A stretch of 53,163 nt of DNA from Verrucomicrobiota bacterium (GTDB lineage Bacteria; Verrucomicrobiota; Verrucomicrobiia; Opitutales; UBA2995): contig JAQBYJ010000030.1 of the NCBI GenBank assembly GCA_027622555.1, positions 1 to 53,163 on the forward strand, written 5' to 3'. Positions 24,483 through 32,873 of the stretch are shown here, in pieces. Positions within the stretch are counted from its first letter, which is position 1, and each line of letters starts with the position of its first letter. The position numbers and the translations under genes were made by a program. The notes beneath the pieces were generated by a model. The model was given only the letters and a program-made list of their open reading frames with translations, had not been told where the DNA came from and did no database searches.

Positions 24483-25340
24483 TTACCTGGTTACCCGCTC
24501 CGGGATCGGTGGCAGTTCGCCGTTGGCTTCCATGTCCCGAATGCGCTTGAGCTGGATGGCCAGTTCCTGTTTTCGCTTTTCGGCCATGGCCTTATATTCG
24601 GGATTGTTTTCCAAGCGCTTTGGCCAGTCACTCTGTTCCAGATCGTAGGGCGATCCTCCACTGTCGAAATAGTTGCGGATGGATTTTAGGGCTTGCTGAT
24701 CGTCCCCCGCCAATGCGTGCAGCGTTGCTTCAAATTTAAAGCGCGCCATGGATGGAATCCGTGAACTGGCTGCAGTCAGGAATCCTTTGATCAGCTGGTT
24801 GGCCTGCTCGGGTTGTCCGGTCGCCAACAATATTTTAATTACAGCTGTCGGTTCCCTACGATCCCTCCAACTAGTTTCAGGAGACCGCTGGAAGAGTGAG
24901 GGATAAGCCTGCTCCATAACAGCACGGGCCTTCTCGGGATTGCCTGAAGAGATATATAAGTCCGAAAGCTGATTGAGTCTTTCAGGACCACCTGTTCTTT
25001 CGGGGTATTTCTTTAGTAATTCTAAAGCGATTTGCTCGAATGCCTCATCGTCGCCTGCGATATGAAACTTCCTGCCTCTAAAAGCGGCCTGTAAGTACGG
25101 ATCCAGTTGGGTTTCCAGATACCGGTCGATCCACCCTAGGGCTGTCACCTTGTCTCCCAGGGATAGATAGGCGTCGCTGAGAAAATCATTAACATTCTGG
25201 GCGGTAGGGTCCAACGCAAGTTGCTTCCGATGGGCAATGATCGCATCGTCGAAACGGCCAAGATTTCGGTTATAAAGACTTCCAAGCTTAAGTTGGGCGG
25301 CAGCGCTCTCCGGGTTCTGTTCCGCGAAGGATGCTCTCAC
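24483..25340 (-). CDS. Array paralogue P6, C-terminal part after a frameshift
   Basis: This 285-aa reading frame opens with a GTG overlapping the stop of the N-terminal part (GTGA). It consists of TPR helices (LKLGSLYNRNLGRFDDAIIA, YISSGNPEKARAVMEQAY) and ends DWPKRLENNPEYKAMAEKRK plus a short tail, a different C-terminus from P1-P4. Upstream in this frame LGQWTEALQV continues the TPR pattern into the other piece, so the two are one broken gene. P5 starts 6 bp downstream. Confidence 0.75.
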   Translation of the reverse strand: MRASFAEQNPESAAAQLKLGSLYNRNLGRFDDAIIAHRKQLALDPTAQNVNDFLSDAYLSLGDKVTALGWIDRYLETQLDPYLQAAFRGRKFHIAGDDEAFEQIALELLKKYPERTGGPERLNQLSDLYISSGNPEKARAVMEQAYPSLFQRSPETSWRDRREPTAVIKILLATGQPEQANQLIKGFLTAASSRIPSMARFKFEATLHALAGDDQQALKSIRNYFDSGGSPYDLEQSDWPKRLENNPEYKAMAEKRKQELAIQLKRIRDMEANGELPPIPERVTR

Positions 25341-26797
25341 CTGTAAGGCTTCTGTCCACTGTCCAAGGCCTCAAAACTTTCAGCCAGGCGGTCCTGTGCT
25401 AATTCATGCTTAGGGTCCAATTCATAGGCTTGGCGATAAAGTGCGGCAATCTCCAACGATTGGTCCGGATGCTCTCTGCCCATAAATCCTGCATATTCGG
25501 AAAGCGCATCCGGGTTGTTAGGATCTAGCTCAATGGCTCTATTGAAGGCACGCTCCGCAGCCAGGTTGTCTCCTTGAAAATATTTCAAACCCGCCACGGC
25601 CAAATGAGCCTCACTCAGGGTGTCGTCCAATTCCAAAGCCTTGAGGATATGCGGTTCCGCTTTTGCCGCTTGCAGATCTCTCGGCAGACCGGAGAATCTG
25701 GCATCTGTCAAAATGTTTCGTGCGAGCGCCGCATGCGCCATGGCAAACTTGGGGTCGAGGGAGATGGCCTCCTCGAAATAGTGAATCGCTTCCGCAAAAT
25801 CGATCCTGGATCGTTTTTCCAATTTTTCCTTCCCCCTGAAATAAGCTTCCAACGCCGCAAGGTTGTCCGTCGGCAGCTTTTCCAATTGTTCCGCCTCAGC
25901 GGGTGAGAGTATGGCCTTGAGGGCCTGGGCGATGGTCCGGGTGATCTCGCTCTGGATCTCGAACACGTTTTCGGCGGTTAGCTCCCGGGTGTAGGTTTCC
26001 GCCCAAAGGTGCCTGTCGGCCGCCGCCTCGATGAGCTGCACATTAATCCGGATCTGGTTGCCCGCCCGTTGAACCCCGCCTTCGAGTATGTGGTTCACCT
26101 GTAATTCTTCCCCAATGTTTGGAATGGACTTCGTCGTCCCCCGGTAGCCCATCACCGAGGTCCGGGAAATCGTTTTGATATCCCGGATACGGGAAATCTG
26201 GGAGAGTAACTCGTCGTGAATCCCGTCCGTGAAGAACAGGTCCTCCTCCCGGTTGCTGCGGTTGTCGAAAGGCAGGACGGCAATGGATTTTTCCAAGTCT
26301 TCGACTTGGGGCCCATTCGACGAGCTCAGGGCAGGGGACGAGTGGTCGGTCCGGAAATAAAGGAAGAGGGCCAGAGTGCCAAAAATTAAAGTGGGCAGGC
26401 CTGCCGCATAAAGGATGGTGAGCCAGTTGCGTTTGCGTTCCTGGGTTTTGGATACGGGGACTTCGCCCTGTTCCTCCCGGGCGTGTTTGGTGGTCTTGAT
26501 CCCATCCGGAGTCAGCTCAAAGGCCCAGGCGATAATCACCGCCAGGGGGAATCCCAGAATGACACAGAGCGTAACCAACCTGAATGCCCAAGCCGGTATG
26601 TCGAACCAGCCGAACGTTGAGGAAGCCACCTGGATAATCAACCACGCCACCACCGCATAGGTGATGGCCACCCGCATGACCTTGCGGCGCTTCAGCTCCT
26701 GCCAGAAGGCGGCCAGTCCTGAGCTTTGTCGATGGGAGAGGCCGGTCTGCGGTGAGCCTGTCGAATCCGAGGGCGGCTTTTTTTCTTCTTCGGTCAT
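25337..26797 (-). CDS. Array paralogue P6, N-terminal part before a frameshift
   Basis: This 486-aa piece carries the full head: LKRRKVMRVAITYAVVAWLI, three helices, SIAVLPFDNRSNREEDLFFTDG, HILEGGVQRAG, RHLWAETYTRELTAENVFEIQ, then TPRs up to AESFEALDSGQKPYR. Restoring one base near 25363-25371 turns EALDSGQ into EALGQWTEALQVRA, which continues smoothly in the next reading frame. The intact protein would be about 770 aa. Its linkers contain four units of dispersed palindromes (26293, 26313, 26718, 26751). The cause could be a real mutation or a sequencing error. Confidence 0.8.
   Translation of the reverse strand: MTEEEKKPPSDSTGSPQTGLSHRQSSGLAAFWQELKRRKVMRVAITYAVVAWLIIQVASSTFGWFDIPAWAFRLVTLCVILGFPLAVIIAWAFELTPDGIKTTKHAREEQGEVPVSKTQERKRNWLTILYAAGLPTLIFGTLALFLYFRTDHSSPALSSSNGPQVEDLEKSIAVLPFDNRSNREEDLFFTDGIHDELLSQISRIRDIKTISRTSVMGYRGTTKSIPNIGEELQVNHILEGGVQRAGNQIRINVQLIEAAADRHLWAETYTRELTAENVFEIQSEITRTIAQALKAILSPAEAEQLEKLPTDNLAALEAYFRGKEKLEKRSRIDFAEAIHYFEEAISLDPKFAMAHAALARNILTDARFSGLPRDLQAAKAEPHILKALELDDTLSEAHLAVAGLKYFQGDNLAAERAFNRAIELDPNNPDALSEYAGFMGREHPDQSLEIAALYRQAYELDPKHELAQDRLAESFEALDSGQKPYR
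26293..26331. repeat. Two palindromic repeats in the P6 linker
   Basis: CCAAGTC-TTC-GACTTGG (26293-26309) is the same hairpin as in P3. It is followed by CCATTCGACGAGCTCAGGG (26313-26331), a TTCGACAAGCTCAGG-type unit. Together they encode the linker before SIAVLP. Confidence 0.65.
26718..26767. repeat. Two palindromic repeat units in the P6 N-terminal linker
   Basis: CCTGAGCTTTGTCGATGGG (from 26718) and GGTGAGCCTGTCGAATC (26751-26767) match the units in P2 at 15428 and 15461, in the same order and at almost the same spacing. They encode SHRQSSGL and DSTGSP. Confidence 0.65.
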
Positions 26798-26969
26798 TGG
26801 GTTGTTTTAGGGGAGCGATTTCCCAGGAGGTAAATGCATAGAGCGCAGGAGATTCCTACATATCAACGAAGATCCCGGCACGATACAAGTCTGGATGTTC
26901 AACTGACATTTCTTAAAAATGGTGGAGGTAGCTTTCTGCCGAAACGATGGTCAACAGATTCACGAAATC

Positions 26970-27024
26970 GGCAGCATGCTGCCTCCTACTAACAATGCCA
27001 AGCTGGGGCTTGGCGTTCCCAGGG
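26970..27024. repeat. Palindrome plus GCCAAGCTGGGGCTTGGC hairpin
   Basis: GGCAGCATGCTGCC (26970-26983) is a perfect 14-bp palindrome followed by TCCTAC. TGCCAAGCTGGGGCTTGGC starts at 26996 and continues GTTCCCAGGG to 27024, identical to the core at 7441. It lies between P6 and the PIG-L gene. Confidence 0.75.
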
Positions 27025-27043
27025 AGATCGTAGCTTTTAACCC

Positions 27044-27886
27044 TCAATCCGCTGCCGGTAAAAATGGAAACAACCGTTTCACCGCTTCAGCATCCATGGG
27101 CGAACCATATTCACAGGCTTCGAAGCATTCCGCGTTTTCAATGCTTGATCCTTTTTCTTGCCCGTATGTCCGGATAAGCAAGCAACGAGCGTCTTCATTT
27201 ATAACGCAATGGTCCTGCACAAATGGCTTGAGAGCGGCTATCCGTTCTTCGAGATCTTCGGGCACGACTATATTCGCCTGACCGATCCAGGGTAGCCATT
27301 CGTACATTTGCGACACATGACAATCCAGCATGCGGACTTTGGTATTGAAAACGGCATCGATATTCACCGCCACATCTGCCTGGAAAGGAATGGGCTTTTG
27401 AAAATGGTCTGAAAAGTAGGCAATAACCGGCATGGTTTCCAGTCGCGGTGATTCGGGGCAAATATTCGGAACACTCACCAGGAAAGAACAATCCTGAACC
27501 AACTGTGATGTGTATCGATGATCGGGATGATAATCATTGGGTCGGTGGGTAAGAATCAGATCCGGGCGAAACTCGCGGATCACTCGCATCAGTTTATTGC
27601 GCTCCTCCAATCCAGGGACCAGCTGACCATCATGATTATCCATTACCAGGTATTCGATACCGGCTACACGCCCAGCCGCCTCGGCTTCGGAGGTGCGGCG
27701 CTTCACCAGCTCCTCACCTGACATCTCATGGTGTCCCGCGTCACCATTGGTTACGGAAACAAATTGAACCGCACAACCAGACTGAGCCCAGAGCACGGCG
27801 CTGCCACCTGCTTTAACATCGCAATCGTCCGGGTGAGCACCAAGCGCGAGAATACGGGGAGGATTAATTGGTTGAGCATTTGTCAT
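27044..27886 (-). CDS. PIG-L family N-deacetylase (LmbE-like)
   Basis: This 280-aa zinc-dependent deacetylase probably removes N-acetyl groups from amino sugars. It has the metal motif AHPDDCD near residues 16-22, TNGDAGHH, and RPNDYHPDHRYTSQLV with the late His ligands. No signal peptide is seen. The start lies 3 bp after the stop of the upstream sulfatase, so co-translation is likely, and the pair suggests processing of a sulfated and acetylated amino sugar. The exact substrate is unknown. Confidence 0.87.
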   Translation of the reverse strand: MTNAQPINPPRILALGAHPDDCDVKAGGSAVLWAQSGCAVQFVSVTNGDAGHHEMSGEELVKRRTSEAEAAGRVAGIEYLVMDNHDGQLVPGLEERNKLMRVIREFRPDLILTHRPNDYHPDHRYTSQLVQDCSFLVSVPNICPESPRLETMPVIAYFSDHFQKPIPFQADVAVNIDAVFNTKVRMLDCHVSQMYEWLPWIGQANIVVPEDLEERIAALKPFVQDHCVINEDARCLLIRTYGQEKGSSIENAECFEACEYGSPMDAEAVKRLFPFLPAAD

Positions 27887-27889
27887 AGG

Positions 27890-29254
27890 TCATTTGGGCC
27901 AATAGGGCGATGGAGATCGGGCGGTTTCAAGGTAGGATTCTATGTGCTTAATAACTTGTGGATGCTGGCCAGCGATGTTGGTCATTTCTTTGAGGTCCTT
28001 GGTAACCCGATACAACTCGAGCGGTTCGTTTTGTTTAAGTCGAAGTGCTTTATAGTCACCGTAGCGGACCGCCTGCTGAAATCCCCGTTCGAAGAATTCC
28101 CAATAGAGGAATTCGTGTTCTTCGTGAGCATCTCCGAGCAAGGTGGGAACGATGGAAGTTCCGTCGATATTCATGGGCGGATTCAACGCGGCCAGATGGG
28201 CGGCCGTAGGTAGAAAGTCCCAGAAGGCCCAGACCTTGTCGCTCACCGTGTTGGCCTCAATATTGCCCGGCCACCGAGCAATCATCGGCACGCGCACTCC
28301 CCCATCGGTAAGATCGCGTTTCCAACCACGCAATGGTCCGGGGCTTTTCAGAATCGTTTCGTACTCCTCGATAAGATTCGCACCACGGAAATAATAGATC
28401 TCGGCTCCGTTGTCGCTGGTGAAAAACACGATGGTCTGCTCATCAATATTCAAATCCCGGAGCAATGCCATGATACGGCCCACATCGCTATCCATCCGCG
28501 TAACCATGGCGGCATAGTTCTTCACATCCTGTGGCCAAAGCTTGTTCGAGTAAGGGGCGTCCGAGGCGATCTCATACCGCCCATGCGGAATGGTATAGGC
28601 CACGTAGAGAAAGAACGGGTTGTCTTTATTATCCCGAATAAACTCAAGGGAGAAATCGGTAAACTGATCGTGTATCCATTCTTTCTGATGACCGCCCAAA
28701 TTGCCGTCCAGGGAAACCATGGTTTCATTGCGCCAGATGTACTCGGGATAATAGCCGTGGGCATGCCGCTGGTCCAAAAAGCCAAGCCACTCGTCAAATC
28801 CCTGTTTGTTCGGAATCCCACTGGTTCCTGCCTGACCCAGCCCCCACTTTCCGGTGACTCCGGTGGCATAACCAGCCGTTTTCAAAATTTCCGCCACCGT
28901 TACGTCCTCATCCCGAAGAGGTACGCTCACCGGGCTACGCTCCGGGCCTTCCCATCCCCCATTTCCACGCACACGCGAGTGCCCGGTATGAAGACCGGTC
29001 ATCAAAACACATCGGGTCGGCGCACAAACTGTACTACCCGCGTAGGTCTGGGTAAAGCGCATGCCTTCCGCAGCAAGTCGGTCGATGTGGGGCGTTTGGA
29101 TTTCTTTCTGCCCGTAGCAGCCCAAATCACCATAGCCCAGATCGTCAGCCATAATAAAGATGATGTTGGGACGGCTGGTTTCAGCGTTGAGAAAAACAGC
29201 TTGAAGCAAGAGAAGGCCAAGCAAAAAACGCACGGGCAGTATGCACTTTCTCAA
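27890..29254 (-). CDS. Arylsulfatase A-like sulfatase
   Basis: This exported type I sulfatase has about 454 aa from a proposed TTG start. It has signal peptide LLGLLLLQAVFLNA, metal ligands in MADDLGYGD and the formylglycine motif C77-A-P-T-R, followed by GKWGLG and TSDNGAE. The open frame extends to an ATG at 29377 that overlaps the previous stop (TAATG). Residues encoded by 29255-29317 come from an inserted palindrome, however, and would put the signal peptide about 50 residues inside. TTG 29254 or GTG 29233 is therefore likelier, though neither has a strong ribosome binding site. A PIG-L gene follows after 3 bp. Confidence 0.87.
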   Translation of the reverse strand: MRKCILPVRFLLGLLLLQAVFLNAETSRPNIIFIMADDLGYGDLGCYGQKEIQTPHIDRLAAEGMRFTQTYAGSTVCAPTRCVLMTGLHTGHSRVRGNGGWEGPERSPVSVPLRDEDVTVAEILKTAGYATGVTGKWGLGQAGTSGIPNKQGFDEWLGFLDQRHAHGYYPEYIWRNETMVSLDGNLGGHQKEWIHDQFTDFSLEFIRDNKDNPFFLYVAYTIPHGRYEIASDAPYSNKLWPQDVKNYAAMVTRMDSDVGRIMALLRDLNIDEQTIVFFTSDNGAEIYYFRGANLIEEYETILKSPGPLRGWKRDLTDGGVRVPMIARWPGNIEANTVSDKVWAFWDFLPTAAHLAALNPPMNIDGTSIVPTLLGDAHEEHEFLYWEFFERGFQQAVRYGDYKALRLKQNEPLELYRVTKDLKEMTNIAGQHPQVIKHIESYLETARSPSPYWPK

Positions 29255-29317
29255 GGTAGGGCGGTGTTGCCAACACCGCCGATCTGTAGACGGCTCGTTT
29301 GGCAAACAAGCCCTACC
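29255..29317. repeat. Nested palindrome GGTAGGGC...GCCCTACC
   Basis: The outer arms GGTAGGGC (29255-29262) and GCCCTACC (29310-29317) are perfect inverted repeats. Inside lies GGCGGTGTTG-C-CAACACCGCC (29260-29280), a perfect 10-bp hairpin. It sits at the 5' end of the sulfatase gene and probably displaced the original start region. Confidence 0.75.
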
Positions 29318-29376
29318 TGATGCAAAGAGAGCAACCCACCTAGATATGAAACTCGAAGCGATGGAATGTGTATACA

Positions 29377-30237
29377 TTATTGTGAGATCCGATCAGCCGC
29401 CAACCAGGCTTGCAACTCTGCAGTCAAAGAAGCCACGAGTTTTGGATGTTCAAACATCACATCGTTCAGCTCGTTGGGATCGGCAATGACATCGTACAAT
29501 TCCACTGGCTTGCCATCGAGAGCGAGGAGTTTCCACTGGCCACGCTTCACCACTTCTGTAGCAAAGGGCTCGGGCTTCGGGTAATGACGTTGCAATTGTT
29601 TATACAGTATCATCTGCCAGAAAACGGTTCCGCGTTCCTCATTGGTTGGAGCAGGTGCGCCCTTCATGTGAGGCAAGAGACTCAAGCCATCGAGTTCCTG
29701 TGTGCCAGGTATCTGAATACCTGCTGCTTCACAAATCGTTGGTAATAAATCGGTCGAGTGGCCCAGCACTCTGCTTTGTTGACCGGATGGAATCTGATCA
29801 GGCCAGCGAGCTAACATGGGCACGCGAATGCCGCCCTCGTGTAAATCAGTCTTTCCCCCTTTGAGACTTCCAATGTGCCCTTCCCAGGCAGCTCCACTGT
29901 CACTCGTGAATAGCACCAGTGTGTTTTCCGCGATACCCAATTCATCAAGCTTGTTGAGAACCTGGCCCACCTTTGCATCCATGTGCTGCATCATGGACCG
30001 GAAACGATGTTGATCATCGGAAATCCCTTTCGCCTCAGTGTCAGACCAATGCGGCTCGGGAGCCGGTTCGTAAGGCGTGTGTGGAACCAGCCACCACAGA
30101 TTTAGGAAAAAGGAAAACAGTCTCATAGGAAGTGTTCAATGATGGTCTGCTCGCTTATGATCTCGCAAGCTTTGAAAGGGACATAGTCTCCCTCATTATA
30201 AATCGAATCCAGGAGGTTTTGAAGATTTGAAATCCAA
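29377..30237 (-). pseudogene. 5'-truncated sulfatase
   Basis: The clear reading frame (29377-30126, 249 aa) starts inside a sulfatase at SFFLNLWWLVPHTPYEP and runs to the normal C-terminus, with TSDSGAAWEGH, the GGIRVPMLARWP segment and ELYDVIADPNE. The N-terminal third with the nucleophile CxPxR and signal peptide is absent, so it cannot be active. Just upstream, 30123-30237 in another frame reads EGDYVPFKACEIISEQTIIE, which may be decayed sulfatase sequence. At 30238 it abuts the stop of the SEC-C gene, marking the breakpoint. Confidence 0.75.
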
Positions 30238-31167
30238 TTATTTACCGCAGCACTTCTTATACTTTTTCCCACTGCCACACGGGCAGGGTTCATTGCGGCC
30301 GATTTTGCGTTCGGGTCGTAGGTAGGGAACGTCTGAATACCCACCGATGTTGGCAGGTTCATCGCGCACGGGAACGTATTCTTTAGGTTTCTTTTGTCGT
30401 TTGGCTTTATCAACCACATACTTATCGGTGAAACAATACCACTTTGATATTTCCCTATGAATGTCATCTGCGAAACGGAAACGATGGTCGCGAGTAAAGT
30501 AGGGCCTTTCATTGTCCAGCCTGGATAACACGTCCAGCAAGTTGTCCACACTCTCATCAGCCAAACCTTCCAGATAAGCCCGTTTTATTAGATCCCGATG
30601 CTCGCTTAAACACAGATCGACCGAGACGCCAACCGCTCCATCCCAAACAAAAGAGGGTTCCTTCTCCAGTTTGAAATCGTAAAGTTCACTTAAATAGCTG
30701 GAAAGCGCATCTCGCGAATAATGCCCTTTCAAACATAAGGTACCCAGAGCTTCAATCGCGGCGGACCTGGCAAAAGGATCGGCGTCAAGATCCTCCACCA
30801 CCAGTTTAAGCGCCTCAGGATCATCGCAACATAGAGAAGCGAGCATAAGATGCAGACCTTCGGTAATAACATCCCCCAACAAATCATCCGACAAGGGGTG
30901 CCGGGCCAAGGCAATCATCATTGGCTTAGCCTTTTTCTCCCTAAATTGTGCCAGAAGATACATAGCATAGAGAGACAGCATGTATTCATACTCATCGATC
31001 GCCTCCTCTGTATGAGTCAACATCCATTCCAGAGCTGCCAGAAGATGCGGGGTGGCTTCCTCGCGGCGGAGAATCACTTCATCAATTTCTTCTCTCGGAT
31101 ATCCCTCCCCCAGGTACAACAGCGGCTTCAGAAAATCAGGAACGTCGAAAAACTGTTTACGGCTCAT
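30238..31167 (-). CDS. DUF1186 protein with C-terminal SEC-C motif
   Basis: This 309-aa protein has a helical DUF1186-like N-terminal body ([51 protein letters not shown]) and ends in a canonical SEC-C zinc motif, [17 protein letters not shown] motifs bind zinc and often mediate contact with SecB or ribosomes. No secretion signal is seen, and the function of the family is unknown. Its stop marks the border with the truncated sulfatase. Confidence 0.82.
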   Translation of the reverse strand: MSRKQFFDVPDFLKPLLYLGEGYPREEIDEVILRREEATPHLLAALEWMLTHTEEAIDEYEYMLSLYAMYLLAQFREKKAKPMMIALARHPLSDDLLGDVITEGLHLMLASLCCDDPEALKLVVEDLDADPFARSAAIEALGTLCLKGHYSRDALSSYLSELYDFKLEKEPSFVWDGAVGVSVDLCLSEHRDLIKRAYLEGLADESVDNLLDVLSRLDNERPYFTRDHRFRFADDIHREISKWYCFTDKYVVDKAKRQKKPKEYVPVRDEPANIGGYSDVPYLRPERKIGRNEPCPCGSGKKYKKCCGK

Positions 31168-31405
31168 AGCGAAAAAGAAATTAGAACCGTCTCATTATTC
31201 GTTTGCCAATAAAAGAATGATATTCAGTCTTACAGCAACGATACATAGGAGAAACCAAAAAGATAGGGTGGAAAGTTTCATTGGTTATACTTTGGCCAGG
31301 CGAGAACAGTAAATAAAGGTACAAATTTGGATTCCCTCCTAGCCGCAAAAAATCTAGGGTAAATCTTTAAACATTTTCCAATCCCCTAACCCCAATCAGT
31401 ACGAA

Positions 31406-32794
31406 ATGAATCAAACGATGAACCCCATGACACGACGTAGTTTTCTCGGAGCAGCTGCTGCTGCCGGAGCGATGAACCTGATAAACGTTTCCAGCGCACA
31501 GACAAGGACGAGACCTTCCAAGACGCCAAACCCGCCGAAGAACCGGACTTATCCGCTGGAAGGCATCGCACGGCAGAACATCAAGATCACCGACCTGAAA
31601 ATGACGCCGCTGACTTACGTGATGAAGCCGTCCGAGTATTGGTCAACCGCCCAATATGATTGCTGGCGAACCGATTCTATCCTGGTGGAGGTTTTCACCG
31701 ATCAGGGCATCACGGGTATCGGGGGTTCCAGCCAGTACGGTGGACCTGAAGAGATGATGGCCTATTTCAACAAAGTGATCCGCCCCATGATGATCGGGAA
31801 AAATCCTTTTGATGTGGAGTTGCTGGCTACCGGGCCGAGTTATGGCCGCATCGGAAATGAATGGTTCCACAAGAGCTGCGCCTGGTCGGGAGTGGACTGC
31901 GCGCTGTGGGACATTATCGGCAAAGCCACCGGCATGCCCGTATACAAATTACTCGCCACCGACAACGAACCGGATCCCCATGTGCGCATTTACGCCAGCG
32001 GAGGAGTCGATTGGAAATTTTACGATCACCCGGAGTCGCTGATCGAGGAGGGTTTGCGTTATAAGGAACAGGGATACACCGCCTTCAAGTTTCGCAAGGG
32101 GACCGACTGGAAGTTCAGTGATATGAACATAAAGAAATACGTATCCTTTCTCTACAAGTTGCGGGAGGCGGTCGGCCCGGACATGGACCTGATGCAGGAG
32201 TCCATGGGCGGCTCCGGACATACGGTGGATGAAATCGTCGAACAATTTTGCCCGGTGCTGGAGGAACTCGATTTTCTTTGGTTTGAAGAACCGGTGAGCC
32301 GATCCCTGGACGAACAGACCATTCTGGATCACATCAAGATCAACGAGGCGATGCCCAACGTGATGGTCTCGGGCGGGGAAACGAAAACCAACCGTTTCCA
32401 ATTCAAGGAGTGGCTTGACCGCAACGCTCTGGATATCCCACAACCTGACGCCAATAACATGGGATTAACGGAGTCCTGGTATGTGGCCCGGATGGCTCAC
32501 CTCCTGGGCAAGTACTGTGTGCCACACAACTGGCACGGAGGCCTGACTACCATGGCCAACGCCCATTTCACCGCGGCCATTCCAAACCGGCTTATGTGCG
32601 AGTTGAACCAGACGGTGAATCCGTTGACGACAGAAGTGTTCGTCGAGCCGCTCGTGGCCGTGAACGGTTACATGGACCTTCCGGACAAACCCGGATTCGG
32701 AGTCGAACTCGCCCCTGACCTGGAAAAACGATTCCCCTTTGTCCCCGGCCCAGCCATGAGTTTTCGTAAACCGAATCCGGAGATAAAACAGTAA
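31406..32794 (+). CDS. Tat-exported enolase-superfamily (mandelate racemase-like) enzyme
   Basis: This 462-aa acid-sugar dehydratase or epimerase-like enzyme has a Tat signal (MTRRSFLGAAAAAGAMNL). The barrel carries the Lys-bearing strand AFKFRKG around residues 227-232, acidic strand ends at LMQES, WFEEP and SGGE, and the late HNWHGG, which together suit a Mg-dependent proton-abstraction site. Export of such enzymes is common in Verrucomicrobiota and Planctomycetota. Substrate unknown; probably an aldonic or uronic acid. The M23-PKD gene follows on the same strand. Confidence 0.85.
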   Translation: MNQTMNPMTRRSFLGAAAAAGAMNLINVSSAQTRTRPSKTPNPPKNRTYPLEGIARQNIKITDLKMTPLTYVMKPSEYWSTAQYDCWRTDSILVEVFTDQGITGIGGSSQYGGPEEMMAYFNKVIRPMMIGKNPFDVELLATGPSYGRIGNEWFHKSCAWSGVDCALWDIIGKATGMPVYKLLATDNEPDPHVRIYASGGVDWKFYDHPESLIEEGLRYKEQGYTAFKFRKGTDWKFSDMNIKKYVSFLYKLREAVGPDMDLMQESMGGSGHTVDEIVEQFCPVLEELDFLWFEEPVSRSLDEQTILDHIKINEAMPNVMVSGGETKTNRFQFKEWLDRNALDIPQPDANNMGLTESWYVARMAHLLGKYCVPHNWHGGLTTMANAHFTAAIPNRLMCELNQTVNPLTTEVFVEPLVAVNGYMDLPDKPGFGVELAPDLEKRFPFVPGPAMSFRKPNPEIKQ

Positions 32795-32873
32795 GAGCTA
32801 AAGAAGATTAATGGATCAGTTCCAGGCAGGTAAGTGCTTGCGAATTTCAGGCACTCTGACAAACAGGAAGCTT

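Noticed and set aside
25337-25371. Programmed frameshifting in P6
   Set aside because: No slippery heptamer or strong downstream structure is visible; a one-base deletion explains the join better.
8884-26797. Chromosomal integron or CRISPR array
   Set aside because: The repeated unit is a large gene with coding tails, not a short spacer or attC site, and no integrase or cas gene is seen.
28583-29320. A 245-aa open frame on the plus strand
   Set aside because: It is antisense to an intact sulfatase with all family motifs, and its translation shows no recognisable domain.
30123-30557. A 144-aa minus-strand open frame
   Set aside because: Most of it is a shadow of the SEC-C gene in another frame; only its last 38 codons lie outside and these are discussed as possible decayed sulfatase.
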